From NCBI GenBank assembly GCA_037013685.1, contig CM072889.1, forward strand, positions 16,625,976-16,689,975: DNA of 64,000 nt, read 5' to 3'. Source of the DNA: Acridotheres tristis. Taxonomy: Eukaryota > Chordata > Aves > Passeriformes > Sturnidae. Shown here piece by piece: positions 25,001-38,059 of the stretch (position 1 is its first letter; every line of letters begins with the position of its first letter). A program made the translations under genes and the position numbers. The notes below the pieces were generated by a model. It was given only the letters and a program-made list of their open reading frames with translations. It searched no databases and was not told where the DNA came from.

Positions 25001-26220
25001 TTGGACTTACCTAGACTGGAAATGAACACAGAACAGATTTTCATGTATCTTTATCTGTGCTCCTTGAAAGTATTTTTTTCAACAAAAGCTATTTTTAAAA
25101 ATAAGGGAAAACAAGTCATTGACCTGGAAACTAATTGCATTGCTTGAACTCAAGTTTGGATTTTTGTTTGTTTTGAGTAAAAAGGAAAATTATTAGTTAA
25201 AAATACTACTTAGAAACGATTACTTGAGCAGCTGGAAATTTTGCACTGAGGTGATGGGACTGTTTTAATGTTGATACAGAGCTAAAACTGGCCCCTCATT
25301 TCAGTGCAGTGCAAGGTGAAGTTTTCTGGTTGTAGTTACTTAAGTGTCTGTGCTTTGAGCTTTAAAGCCAACCAAAATTATGCTGAGCAATAAATTCTCT
25401 AGGATTATTGTGCAAGGAAATGATAATATCTTGAAAATGAAAAGCTCTTGAAATACTGCACGTCTGATTTTGTGTTCCATATCACTGATAATGCCAGATT
25501 ATTTGCTTCTTCTATTGACACTGAGGGATTTTCTCTTCTGAATTTTTCAAAGAAACCCAACAGTCTGAAGCTCTTAAATATAAAGGAAAGAAATGTATAT
25601 CTAAAATGATAGAAATTGTTAATAGTGATGCACATTGAGTTATCTGAACAAGAGCAGGCCAGATGTCCATCACTGTAGAATTAAGTTAAGCAGTTGAATT
25701 TATTGTCAAATCAGTCAGTTTACTGTGTGATGTATTTGATAATTCTCCTAAGTTAATTAGTTCCAAGCAGATATTTTATGGCACTATGGCCTGGCTGTAA
25801 AATAATGCAGCTGGCTTGTTTTCAAGTGGGAGAGTCTTCTTCTGTCATTCCTCTACAGCTTTTAAAAAAATCTGAGTGTTATCTGGAATAAGGCTGAGCT
25901 GGAATTTCTGTCACCCATTTAGTCCAAGGTGATTATTCCAACTTGAGAACGTCAACAATTACTCAGTACTCATGTTTAATTAGTGAAAAGGAAGCACCTG
26001 TATTTTTAGAGGAAAAGACTTCAGGATTAGCCTGTACAAATTCAAGTTGTAACAAAAGACAAAAATGAGCATTTTATTCTCCTTGGGGAAAATCAGTCAC
26101 TGGATGGGCTCTGTTCACGGAAAAAATGCAACAAATAATTCTTTTTGCCTCTGGTCCCTGTGCTTTTGTACTGATGCATATCAGTAATGATGTTTACAAC
26201 TGCTTGGTCTGTCCAGCAGC
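22071..26220. other. intron, nothing recognised
   Basis: AT-rich intron with stops in all frames. Parts near 24090-24430 and 25640-25960 look unique, but no specific signal was found. Confidence 0.5.
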
Positions 26221-26241
26221 AAAAAAAAAAAAAAAAAAAAA
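26221..26241. repeat. A21 homopolymer
   Basis: Run of 21 A after CCAGCAGC. No retroposon body recognised. Confidence 0.95.
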
Positions 26242-26269
26242 GAATTAAGAGCACTTCTGGTGATTAGAC

Positions 26270-26760
26270 AGACCCGTAGCACTGCTGCTTTAATATCTCA
26301 AATTTTACACTTGACATATCATTGCCGACTGAAAAATGTGACTTTTTATTTATTTTCTTTAAATCACTTTCTTTAAACCACCATCTGGTTGAGGCATTAA
26401 AAAAGGCAATATTGCTCCAAGTTTTCTTAAGACCTTTCTTTGGCTGTTAATTGCACATTTATAATTATGTTCTTACAAAAAGATAAAAGAGTTTTGAAGG
26501 ATTATTCTTGGCAACGGACCTAAGGTGAAAACCTGCTGGTTTAATGTGTAAATTATAATGTGTGCAGTTGTGAAGAGTGGTTTTGTGAAATGCTCCAGTA
26601 AGCTCAAAAATCTAAGAGAGCTGTCAGAGAGTTTGCACTCGTGAGGAGCTAATGTTCATTGCAAAACAACTCATAATATGCTGTGCCTGAAGGCTAAACG
26701 AGCACTGAACTTAAACACAATCACCAACTTTCTGGAAGACAGATAAAGGAAACAATTGTT
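26270..26760. promoter_or_regulatory. candidate conserved non-coding element
   Basis: AT-rich unique sequence with scattered retained CpGs (CCCGTAG, GCCGAC, CAACGGAC, CTCGTG, AACGAG) in otherwise CpG-poor intron, plus GGCTGTTAATTGC and TAAATTATAATG words. CpGs that persist in methylated intron can mark constraint. No homology test was possible. Confidence 0.22.
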
Positions 26761-28036
26761 CCTCCAGCAGACTGAGAGAAATGAAAAAACCAGCCTCACT
26801 TTGATGCCTGTTTAAAATCATTAATTTTCCTGTAAGTTAATGTAAATTGAGGATTAAACAGAAACTGTTACCATCTGACCCTTATAAACTAAACTTCTGT
26901 GTGGCTCATCTATTTGAAGTCAAATCTATCCATACATCTAAACAGGAAACTGAATGAAAACATTTTTTTCTTTTCATTTCCTATATCCTGCAAACTTTTT
27001 CAAAGCCTATTTCCTTTTAAAAGTTAGGCTGGATGCTTATAAAGCTCTTTTTTTTTTCCCCTCCTGTGATCATAAACTTAACCACGAGTTAATAAGCAGA
27101 GGATTAGGAGGGAGTGATCTCTGGACACTGAAGTTTATCCATCTGAAAATGTTTCTAAACTACCATCTTTGCAGATGGTTTTGGACTGTGGGAGGGCTCC
27201 AAGCTCTGGGATAGGGTACAGATAATGTAATTATGATCAATTTGATTTCACAGCAAGTGGCAAATGCTGGGGATTCAGGATTATGACATCTCCCTACAGC
27301 TCAGGGTGATTTCCACTTGTATTTCCCTGTCTATAGTGGCATTGATTTCTAGAAATACTTTACAGTCTAGGGATGGAATTCATATGTATTAGATGATGAT
27401 GATGATGATGATTACTATTATTATTGATATTATTATTATTACTGTTCTTTATTTACTGCAAGGATAAATGTCACAGCTCTGGTGCTCACTGCTGAGCTCT
27501 GAGGATTGTTGGTGTTTATAAAGGTGATAAATACCAAACAGGGATGGCTGTCATCCCTCCTGTTTCATCCTGAGCACGTGGTGATAGGAAACTCTTCCTC
27601 CAGTCAATGGGTTTGGGTTTTTCTGTATCTGTGCTTGACAAAAAACTCATCTGGATGAACTGACTTGTTTCTTTATCAGATGTTCCCATGTCCAAACAGC
27701 ATCATTTTCTCCCTGGTCACCTGAGCCTCGCCCAGCACAGTGAGTTTGAAGTCAGGTCCTTCAGCCAGGTGATGGGACTGGGAAGGGCAGGCACTGCCAG
27801 GGAAGGATTCAGAGCCCTGACCCTTGCTCTTGGCCATGGCCCTGTCCTGCCCCTGGCCCTGGAGCAGGGTTGGGTCCCAGTGTGAGTCCTGGGTTTTTTC
27901 CTGGGTAACACATCGGCAGCAGCTTCTGCTGTTGTGTTGTGTTGTGGTGTATTGACCTGACACAGTTCCAGAGCTGGTGCTGGTCCTGGATTACCTGCAG
28001 AGCTGACACCGAGTGCTGGATGCAAACAGATGAGAG
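26761..28036. other. intron, nothing recognised apart from the GAT/ATT repeat
   Basis: AT-rich until about 27530, then GC-richer towards the minisatellite. The 27700-28030 flank is GC-rich and open in several frames but encodes nothing recognised. Confidence 0.45.
27392..27441. repeat. compound (GAT)n-(ATT)n microsatellite
   Basis: About seven GAT units (27392-27412) run into interrupted ATT/TTA units to about 27441. Confidence 0.9.
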
Positions 28037-28699
28037 CTGTGCATGGTTCCCAGGTGTGCACGGTTCCCAGGTGTGCAGAGTTCCCAGGTGTGCAGGGTTC
28101 CCAGGTGTGCATGGTTCCCAGGTGTGCAGGGTTCCCAGGTGTGCACGGTTCCCAGGTGTGCATGGTTCCCAGGTGTGCAGAGTTCCCAGGTGTGCAGAGT
28201 TCCCAGGTGTGCAGGGTTCCCAGGTGTGCAGAGTTCCCAGGTGTGCAGTGTTCCCAGCTGTGCATGGTTCCCAGATGTGCAGTGTTCCCAGATGTGCAGT
28301 GCTCCCAGGTGTGCAGTGTTCCCAGGTGTGCAGAGTTCCCAGGTGTGCAGTGCTCCCAGCTGTGCATGGTTCCCAGGTGTGCAGGGTTCCCAGATGTGCA
28401 GTGTTCCCAGGTGTGCAGTGTTCCCAGGTGTGCAGGGTTCCCAGATGTGCAGTGTTCCCAGGTGTGCAGTGCTCCCAGGTGTGCAGGGTTCCCAGGTATG
28501 CATGGTTCCCAGGTGTGCAGTGCTCCCAGCTGTGCATGGTTCCCAGATGTGCAGTGTTCCCAGGTGTGCAGGGTTCCCAGATGTGCAGTGCTCCCAGGTG
28601 TGCAGGGTTCCCAGATGTGCAGTGCTCCCAGGTATGCATGGTTCCCAGATGTGCAGTGCTCCCAGGTGTGCAGGGTTCCCAGATGTTCAGCGTTTCCAG
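28037..28699. repeat. 17-bp minisatellite, 39 units, E-box at unit junctions
   Basis: By hand count there are 39 head-to-tail units of exactly 17 bp with no length change. The consensus is GTGTGCAGGGTTCCCAG. Variation is concentrated at three places: the first base (G, A or C), the two bases after GCA, and a T/C change in GTTCCC to GCTCCC. Because each unit ends CCCAG and the next begins G/A/C then TG, nearly every junction forms CAGGTG, CAGATG or CAGCTG, all E-boxes (about 37). Units beginning GTATG break the pattern twice. Recurrent triplets of variants indicate block duplication. Since 17 is not a multiple of three, long spurious open frames appear in several frames on both strands; these are not genes. 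Confidence 0.97.
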
Positions 28700-31600
28700 G
28701 TGTGTGGGAGGGTGCAGGTCATTTCTTTACACCTTTCAGGTGTTTATCATTGTTTTTCTCCCCTCCTCACCTGGCTATAGCCTAAAAAGGAAATTCTGGG
28801 GGGTTTTTATTTGTCACAAAATCTGTTTGAGATGATGCCTGCCCCTTCCCAAAGCTGCACCTGGATCTTCATCTCTCCTGGTACTTGTCCTTCTGCTAGT
28901 TTGCTCATGAAATAGGAGCTCCCACATCTTTATCTGATTTAAATGCATCAAAGAATCCTGGATCTGCTGATTGGATACATTTTCCTTCACAAAAACATCC
29001 TAAACAGAATAATGTATTCAATATGGGGGATGTTTTATAATTTTTCCTTCAATACCTGGATCAAGAACACGAAGCCCATTGCTTGTGGAAATAATTCCCA
29101 TGCTTGAGCAGTTGTAGGCCAGGTTTTTCATTGAACCACATGGTGGTGAGGAAGATGATGTGGAACAGCAAATTCCTGCCATTCAGCCAGGGTCTGTTAC
29201 AGCACAGGGGGAAAGAAAATGTAGAGGGGCTTCTGGCACCCCAATAATTGGCACTTGATAACCTGCTCTTAGCAAGAAATATGACAAAAATTCTGCCATG
29301 ATATATAATATAATATAACATAATAGTTACTATTATGTAATTGGTAAGCTACTATACGATATGATATGATATAGTACAGAGTGTCTATCTGCTTCCTTAC
29401 TTTTTTTTTCCTCCAGTTCGCTCAGGTTAGCTAATAAGGACATTGGAAGTTTGAGGGAGCAAAAAAACCCTGGAATTTGCCCTTTTTGAACAAACAGCAT
29501 CCAAAGAAGATGCTGCACATGTCACAAGTGTCACTTTCTGCCAAAACTCTGTTTCCCTTGGTTTTGCAGTGGATTAAATAGCAGTTGTATATTCCTCGTT
29601 GTATAAAATCTGAGTCTCTTGGGCTGCTCTGCTGGGAGGGGACAGCAAACTTTGTCATGTTAGAGCATGAGCCCTCTTGCATTGAAAGGAAAAAAAGATT
29701 CCTTTAGCAACTTTCAGGACAGCAGGATAGGACTTAAATGAATTTGGCTCTGGACCAGATAATGCTCTTTTGTTGATGTTAAACCACTGGCCACAGCAGT
29801 GATTACAACATAAGAGTACAAAAGAGGCTTTATTTATACTACACTTTTTCTTTCATGTTTCCAATCATAAAAATAAATACATCTTATTAGAAAAGAAGAA
29901 TTTTACTTATTTACTTGTTTGCGTGCTGGGAGGCATTAAGCATTTCCCTTTTGTTTTTTTTTTTTTTTTCTTTTTAGGGGAAGTGTGTCACTTGCATTTA
30001 ACTCAGATAAAAATAAAGGAAGATAAAACTAATTTAATTTTAGAACGTAATTTTGTTATTTTTTTGAACAACTGTTTTTAAAATGGATAGCCTGCTGTGA
30101 AAGAAACAAAGCACTTCAACAAAGCAGGAAATCAATAACCACAAGAAAGCCTAAAGAAAATTAATGCATATAGTGAGCAAGTGACATAGAAATTATTTTC
30201 TGGTGTAAGAATGGTAATAATAGAATGCATATGGAGGGGATGAATAACATGATAGAAATATACATAGAAAAGACATGTTCTCTATTTCTAGTTATAAATA
30301 ATGACCTCTGTGTTACAGTATTTAAACTTTGAAGGGTCTGGATCGTGGTTTTCTTCCTGATTTCCCCACCCCCCAGTCCTAGGTAAATATTTATGCTTGC
30401 AAAATTTAGTAGGCTGGCCGCCATGGAAACGTATGTCTTTCATTTATCTCCAGGAAATCTGGTTACAAACACTCTTTTACTTGAATTCTTCCAGTCTTTT
30501 CCAGCAGCTTTTAAAACTCCTCTGGAGTGAGGAGCAGGAGTTGTGTGTGTGACATGTGAGTGGTTCTGTGGCAGTCCATGGCAGGGCTGTGTTTGCCCAG
30601 AGCTGGGAGGGTAACCACAGAATTTTGGGGAGAGTGAAGTGCACCACAAATTTTTGGGAAGTCTTTTAAAGACATCATCAGCAGGTATATGACTTACCTG
30701 CTCAGCTGTTGTATCTACTCCAGGACATAGCTGAGTTCAGGAAATCCCTGAATTTGGGAATAACTCGTGCTGCTTTTCAGTAGTCTGAGCTGCTTTTTCT
30801 GTACTTGGCTTCTTCCCGTTTTTCCTAATTGTATATGAGAGAGACATTTGGGAAGTGACATTGTGTTTCTCAGTGGGAAATGATCTTTGGTGTGGTGAGA
30901 ACGGTTCCTTGGTGTAGCTGTTGATGGAAAAACTTTTGGTTCAGGAAAGTAATGAAAAACAAGTAGTATTTGAGGGCTGCAATGAGCTGAGAATAATTAT
31001 TCCCTCTATCTGTTAGCCCACCTTGGGGGAGGAAGGGTAAACCTGACTGGTGGAGCAGAGGGAATAGGACCAGGAAGGGAAGGAGTGATGCTGCAATCTC
31101 TTAGGGGAGGGAATGAATCCCAGAGTGGTTACAGTGGGGAGGGGAATGAGATGCCATAAACTGGGATCTTTATGATCCTGTGGTTTTAGCTGAGATTACA
31201 GATTCTTGCTGAAGCTCCTCTCACTGTCAGCCCTGAGGGTGGCCACATTCACAGTCAGAATTCAGTGGGGTTTGCTTTCACTGTCATTTCATTTATCTGC
31301 TATTGTGGAGTTCCCATCAGGCAGAGTTTCTCTGTGTGTGCATACGTGTCCACAAAATTGGGAAAATCTCTACATTCCTGTGGGTTAAATCTCACTTGGC
31401 TGATAATACTTCTGTGGTTTTATATATTCATATTAGCATCTTTTCAAAACATGAAGATTTCATAGACAAAATTTAATGTTTTTCCAAAAACTTACTTCTG
31501 CCGTTTTATTTTCTCATGGTCCTAAAGGTTTGTGCTTTGTTGTTTGAAAATCCTTCTCCTGCTGTACATTTGCAATAGAAATAATAGCCTTGTCTGTTTC

Positions 31601-34600
31601 TGGAGCTAACAAATGAAATACCAACAGCCACAAAATGTGGAAAGGTAAAGGTGAAGCAGTGGAGCTGTGTCCTTACATTACTGCCTAATTTCATCCTGCT
31701 GCAGGACCACCAGCAAACTGAGGGGTGTTTTCTGTGTAGTGGAGTTGAGCCTTCAGATGTTTATTCCTGGACAGAATCACCTCATCATTGAGGCTCCTTT
31801 GGGTTGCTGGGAACAATTCCTCCTTTCAGCATGGACATAGGTGCAAAGGACTGCTTCTATGTTCTTTCATTTATTATTCTTTGAAAGATGAATTTCTATT
31901 TTATACCTTTGAAGGGTCTTTGCCAAGATTGTGAAAACACCGAAACTTGTATTTCAGAGATTAAAAACAGTTAAGGCAAGAGCAGTTTCCCATTGCATCA
32001 GCCTGTAAATGGCTCTGACAGCACTGTACCACCACAGCACAATGCACCCCTGTTAGGGAATTAATATCAGCTCCCCTGGGTTACGTGATACTCAGGGCTG
32101 TAAATACATCAGGTCTTGCTCTTGGATTTCTGTCCATGGATAATAGGCTTGAACAGTCGCATTTTTTACAACTTCCATTGAATTGAGACTTACTGAGATA
32201 GAGCTTAGTGAAAACCAGCAGTATTTCAAAACCTTTTATTGTAATACTTTCCACTAAATTGGCATTGAATTCAGATACAGGTCAGAAATAAAGCTTGGAA
32301 GGGTCTGATACAATTGAGACACATGACATGGTTGTTCATAATAGATGGTGATTCTCTGCTTGGAAAGTTTCCATGCAAATACTTGTGGATGAGTGTGTAA
32401 AAATAAAGTAATTCATAAAAAAACCTGGGGCTAAATTCACTTGTATGAAAGGAGATTTATAGCTCCTCAGTGTCCTGGCATATCTTTGCACAGGGTTGGA
32501 GTGTGTGCTGTGGTTCTGTGTGTGCCTTGGCCAGGAATAGCTGCTGGGATGGAGCTGTGTTGTTCCCGTGCTGATCCCAGTGCCTCCCTTCTCACCTGCT
32601 CACATCAGTGCTGAGCTTTCACACACAGGTGGGCAAATCCTAAAATCCTGCTCAGTGCTTTTGTTCTACCTGCTGAATAGTCAAATTAAAAAAAAAAAAT
32701 AATTTTAACAGATTAAAAAAAGAAAACCAGTCAGAATGCAAATTGCACAGTAATATTGGCTGTAATGTGCAGTGGTTCCCAGCTCTGACTGGATCCAGAA
32801 TCCAAGCAGAGCCATCCAAGCAGCTGGGCCAAGCTTTGCAAGGCTCAGAATAAACCTGGCCACGTCTCTGGAACTTCCTCATTTGGTTTAGTTGGACATC
32901 ATGGGGGGGAGCATTGTTTTGACAACAGATCTGTAATTTGAATTTTCTGGGTGTGTCATTAGTGGCACAATTCCAGCCAGGACAAGCCCCCTCCTGCAGG
33001 GTTTGGTCCAGGCAGAGGGGGAACAATGGGGATGAAGACACAGCAGCAGGAGTTTTGTCCCACTGGCTGTGATCCATAGCTAAATGCAGGATATTTTATC
33101 TGTGCCAGTGCACCTCCACTGCCACAGTTACCTGTTCAATTCCTGTGTGCATCCCTGCATCTGCTGGAGTCACACTTCCAATTTCCTCACTGCCACACCT
33201 TCAAAATGAGCTTGGGCATGGTGGAACATGGATCAGCCTCCAGCTTGTCTGCAGCCATGAATCTCCTCAGTTCAGAAATTTGGTGATTTATCCCCATTTT
33301 TCATGTGGTCTTATTTGACACGAGAAAAGCAAAACCGGGAATGCTGAGGTACTGTTATATCTGCAGGCACACTCATAAGTAATGGAAGAATTATTTAAAG
33401 TTCTAAATCTCAGTGAACTAAAAAGCCTTTTTTGGTTTTAGACTTACTTTGTAATGCCTGATTTCAGAAATAAGCAATTAAATTTTGTTAGGTTAGAACC
33501 ACTGTAGTGGCAACTGAACACAAGGAACTCAGGTAATTTTTCTCACTGTAGATGCCAAGTCGGGTTTTAAATAAGTACTGGATTTTCACTAATTGAGAAT
33601 TTTTGGGATGAACACAGCCATAATGTGCTATGTTCCATTCTAAAAGATAAAGTTGTAATATTCCACTGGAGTGTCTGAGCAGTTCAGTGCTGTTAAAGGA
33701 GTGGTTTTTTTCCTAACCAACCCCAATCCCAACGGCAGAGAAAGCTCAGATCTGTGATGCTTCGGAACAAGCTCCCACTGACGTTTTCTCCGGGGACACT
33801 CCTGGCTGGAATTCCCTGGAGGGTTTGTGTTTGGGAGATGGTGCTGGGCAGTGTCAGAGCCTTTGTGCCCGTGTCGTGTGTGCCCTGGCAGGTGAGCTGT
33901 GCCCGGGCACTGCCCCCAGCCTTGCCATGGGTGCCGGCTCCTCCTCACCAGCTCCAGCAGCTTCATCCATGATTAATGCTAATTGCCCATTTTGCATGGA
34001 TGACTTTTCCCCTGCTGCTGAGCTGGCTGCTGCTGCCTTTGATGTGGCTGGTGATCCAATGTCCTGCCATGGCCAGACAAGTGATCAGTTTGGCAGCACT
34101 GAGAGGAGACAGAATCAGGTTGCTGCGGGGTCAGGGTTTGCTTCTCTCCTTAAACACTGAAAGGTCAGGCAGAGTTTAACTACCACTGCCACCTTTGAAA
34201 TGTTGTAATAAATGCCAAAGAAAGGAGATTATTTTAAGTCCGTGCTACAGCTAAAAATATGAAGGTAACAGGGAAGGATTCTAACTCATCAGGATGTTAA
34301 ATTTATTGGTAAATACTTCAAAATGTGCCTTTCACTATCACTAGGGGGTATTTCATGATACTGGAAGACACGAAAAAATTTAATTTCTCATTCCTGTGCC
34401 AGTTTCAGGAGAGTAACTTAGGATTTGAGGACGTGTGTGTGTTTTATTTAGCTTTCTTAAGTGTTATTTTTGTTGTGTTGTGCTTGTTGTGTACTTCTGA
34501 GCACTTGCACCACTTACTGCCACTATTAGCAGGGCAATTTACACAGTGTGTCATACAGTACTTCAGTATTTCTCCTTTAAGCCTAATAAAATATGTTGCT

Positions 34601-34789
34601 ATTGAAGAAACCTGTGATACATATGAAAGCTTCCTAAATCACAGGTCTAGCATATTTTTGTACCAAATAGCTCCAGCCTCATGAAATCAATAATTAATTT
34701 ATTAACTGGATCTCTTTGGAAAAAAAAAAAAAACCAAAATCAGCAGTCCTGGCGAGGCTGCCTCCTGCCAATTCATAAATAGTTGATGA
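28700..34789. other. intron, nothing recognised
   Basis: Mostly AT-rich; an ATATA/ATAAT-rich patch lies at about 29299-29375 and a T run near 29953-29969. GC-richer stretches at 32750-33080 and 33720-34150 carry open frames without recognisable products. Confidence 0.5.
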
Positions 34790-35760
34790 CAAAAATGAAA
34801 AAGTGTAGAAGTAAAATTCAAATCTTAACGATCAAAGTATTGGGTACCTCATCTATCACAGCTTGGAATAAACATATCACAGAAAGTGTCATATCTCATT
34901 GACACTGCAAAACATAATGCTTTCCCTTGTTATCTAGCGAGCTGCCAAGGCTACAGAGTTTATAGGCTGCTAAGATAATGTGCTGCTGGTAATCCACTTC
35001 ACTTGCAGAAATATGAAGTACTGTTGAAATATATTTCTACTTGGTTTATTCTTTGCTCTCTCTCCAGAGGGTAGGATGCTATTTCAGTTCCTCTAAAGCA
35101 ACGCAGAGAATGAAAAGCAAAACATCAGGATAAATTATGCTAAATGGTGGACTAGACCCCAGAGGAAATCATGCTTCTGTGCTACAGTATTCCTCCATTT
35201 ATCTTACAAATGTTACATCTAATGTTAATTTTGTAAAGGGAAAGCATTCAAAGGTTCATCTGATCCTTTTAATAATAGTTTTAGTGCTACAGTGTTATTT
35301 GTCAAACTCCTGCTATCATAACTAACTTTCCTAGTTTTGGCAGTCCATTCATACAGAAAATATTTTGGGCTACTAATACATAACATTTTATTTCACAAAA
35401 CACAAATAACCTAGTAATTACACTCCAAAACTTAACAAATAATTGCCAGCAAGCAATTACCATTCAATTAAAGAGTAATTACATGGTTATTTGTGCCCTG
35501 TAAAATAAAGCATTACTGAAATCAGTAGTGCAATCAATATTTTAGCAGAAACAGGATGCTGCAGTGATGGACCTTTCAACCTGTGCTGATTAAATTGTCA
35601 TCCAAATAACAGTTTCCTAGTTAAATCACCACATGTTTATTTGTCTTGATTAATATGCAAATTCTCCTCTGATTCTAGTAAATCTCCTATATTTAAAAGC
35701 ACAAAAGTAGAGCACTATCATACATCAGCAGTGATCTGCTGCATGTTTCCACTGATTAAT
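34790..35760. promoter_or_regulatory. candidate cluster of conserved non-coding elements
   Basis: Nearly 1 kb of unique, AT-rich sequence with dense homeodomain-type words (CAATTA, TTAATAT, CTGATTAATTACA near 35751) and little simple repeat. The part around 34940-35010 (CTAGCGAGCTGCCAAGG and what follows) looks especially structured. AT-rich sequence of the same kind continues to about 36160. Inferred from composition only. Confidence 0.28.
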
Positions 35761-36160
35761 TACATTTTACAAAGCATTGATGAATTTGGGGATTTTATGA
35801 AATATGGCTGTCTATAATGAGCATAAAATAGAGTTACAAAAGATGGAGCTGATCAGTAACTTTAAGAAAATCATGAAAATAAAACGTTATTTCATGTATT
35901 GATTCAAATTAAAAGTCCTTGTGATATAAAGGGAATATATAAAACTTTGAGAGAAAAAAATAATAAAATTAGCTCTCAGCAGGAGTGGAAAATAAAGAAG
36001 AAAAGAGACATTAATGAACAATTTCTCAGCATTTTACTAAATAAATTTCAACTGTCAAATATACTGCTCAAAATGTAATTTATTTTCTGACAAATTTAAT
36101 TTCAACCAAATATTTAAAAATGAACAACATTCAGATTAGTTCATTTTTCTCTTTCAAGAG

Positions 36161-38059
36161 TTAGTGATTTTGGGGGAGTGGAGAGGATGACAAGAATGAC
36201 TTTATAACCATGGTGCAAATGCAGGTAAAACCACAAAATCTTCAGTCATCCTCACTTGCAAGTAACTGGTGACCTAAGGAGGTTTTGGGTTTGAGAAATG
36301 CCAATAGAATGTTAATCAGTGGAGACTTTATTTAGTAAAAAGAACAAGATTCCTGAAGATATACAGGGGAAACAACATTGTACTTCTGTTTTAGCCTTCA
36401 CTTGAGACCAGATTTGTTTTTTGAAGTTTTTAAAAGATACCCATAAACTAGAAGTTTCTGACTGAATTAATATCTAATTTAGATTTGAGTAGTTTCCCAT
36501 TTACAAAGATCTAGTGATGGAAAATCCAAAATTTGTGAAGAGATTTTAGACTCTCAAAGAAATGCATTTAAAATTGTTTGAAGGTGATTGTTCCTGTTTA
36601 TGCCTGCTTTGTTAGCAACGAGGAAAAGATTTTTCTGCACTTCTTGAATATGTAACTTTCTTGAATGAGAGAAAGGAAAACGTGAAAAGGAAAAATGCAG
36701 TAAAAGAGCAGGGTGACAGAAGATGAGCAATAATATTAAATAAAGTTAATATTTATATGCTAATGCCATTAGCATTTATATGCTAATACTTCCATAATCA
36801 CAAATTATGTCTTACTCTCCCCAAATGATAATTCTGCTTGCCTTGGGTTTACTGTTCAGTGCTTTTATTGGCAATTTTGGCTCAATTGTGGAGGTTGCAT
36901 ACGTTTTAAATAGCAAATGTGAAATTTGGTGGATTTCTAGACTGTGTGAGACAATGAGAGGGGGGATATTGGGGGAGTGTTGGGACACAGAGCAGTGACA
37001 TTTCGTGGCTTGGTGGTGCCAGCAGCACATTCACAACAGGGAGTAAATCCCATTAAAACCTTACACCTACTCATCCTTTGTGCATATCTTACTAAAAAAA
37101 GCCAAGATTTTGAGCAAACACTTGTGTCCTGTCTCTGTGAAATTCCTGGTTTCATGTTCCAACAGAAATTCCACAAAATTTGTTTCTGGCCCAAACTGGA
37201 AGCGTTTGGGCTCAGATGTGTCACTTGCTGGGAGCTCTGCTGCCCTCCCAAGATAAAGGTGTTGATTCCTCACGGGTGACACATGGCTGGGAGTATCCAG
37301 GGAATCCAGCTGGAATTTTGAGGTGTCTGCTGCAGGGATTCCTGTCCTTGGCTGGGAGCAGAGCCAGGGCACTGAGAACTGCAGAACTGGGCATTACAGA
37401 CCCAAACAGGTCCTTGCAGGTGTGTCACAGTCAGCTGTGAGCAGCAGCCAGTTTTTAATTTAAAAGCTACGATTAAAGAAGAGACAAAGGACTTGGGTTT
37501 TATTTGAACAGATTCAGCTGGGAACAATTCCATTCAAATTATCATGGCTACAGCTGGATGTCAGCCCCCAATCCGAGTTCCTGATTTATAGGAATATTCA
37601 CTAAAAGCACTTTAGGGTAGAAGGACGCTTCTTTTTCTTCAGTCCATCACACCCCTTCCCCTAAAGGACCCCAGTCCCAGAGACACCAGGTGCTGTGTTT
37701 TCCCAGTGGAACTTCCCTTGCCTGTGTAAGGGAGGGTGTCAGTGCAGCCAGCAGGGTCCTGGAAGGGAATGGAGTAAGGTTTTGATGTGAACTTCTCCTC
37801 CTTCATCTCTGGGGCTTTCCCTGTGGGTCAGTGCTCAGGCACAGGTGGAAGGAAACACCTGGAGCTGTGCTCTGCCCAACCTGTGGGTCATGGGCTGTGC
37901 TCAGAGCCATCAACAGCAGCTTCTGTCACGGCAAAAACTGCAGCACCAAAAACTCTCAGGGCAAAAACTTTCCGGGCTGAAACTGCACAGATCCTCCTGC
38001 TCGTCCTCTGAAAACACAAATCGTGACTAAAAAGTCTCTTTGTAAAATCTTTTAAAGCT
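36161..38059. other. intron, nothing recognised
   Basis: AT-rich to about 36960, then GC-richer to about 38000. The open frames on both strands at 36940-37530 match no known protein. Confidence 0.5.

Noticed and set aside
28037..28699. CRISPR array
   Set aside because: Contiguous 17-bp units with no spacers, in a vertebrate intron.
27717..28835. Open frames of 170-298 codons on both strands over the minisatellite
   Set aside because: They arise from a 17-bp repeat without stops cycling through all frames. The 17-residue repeat proteins have no splice, start or homology support.
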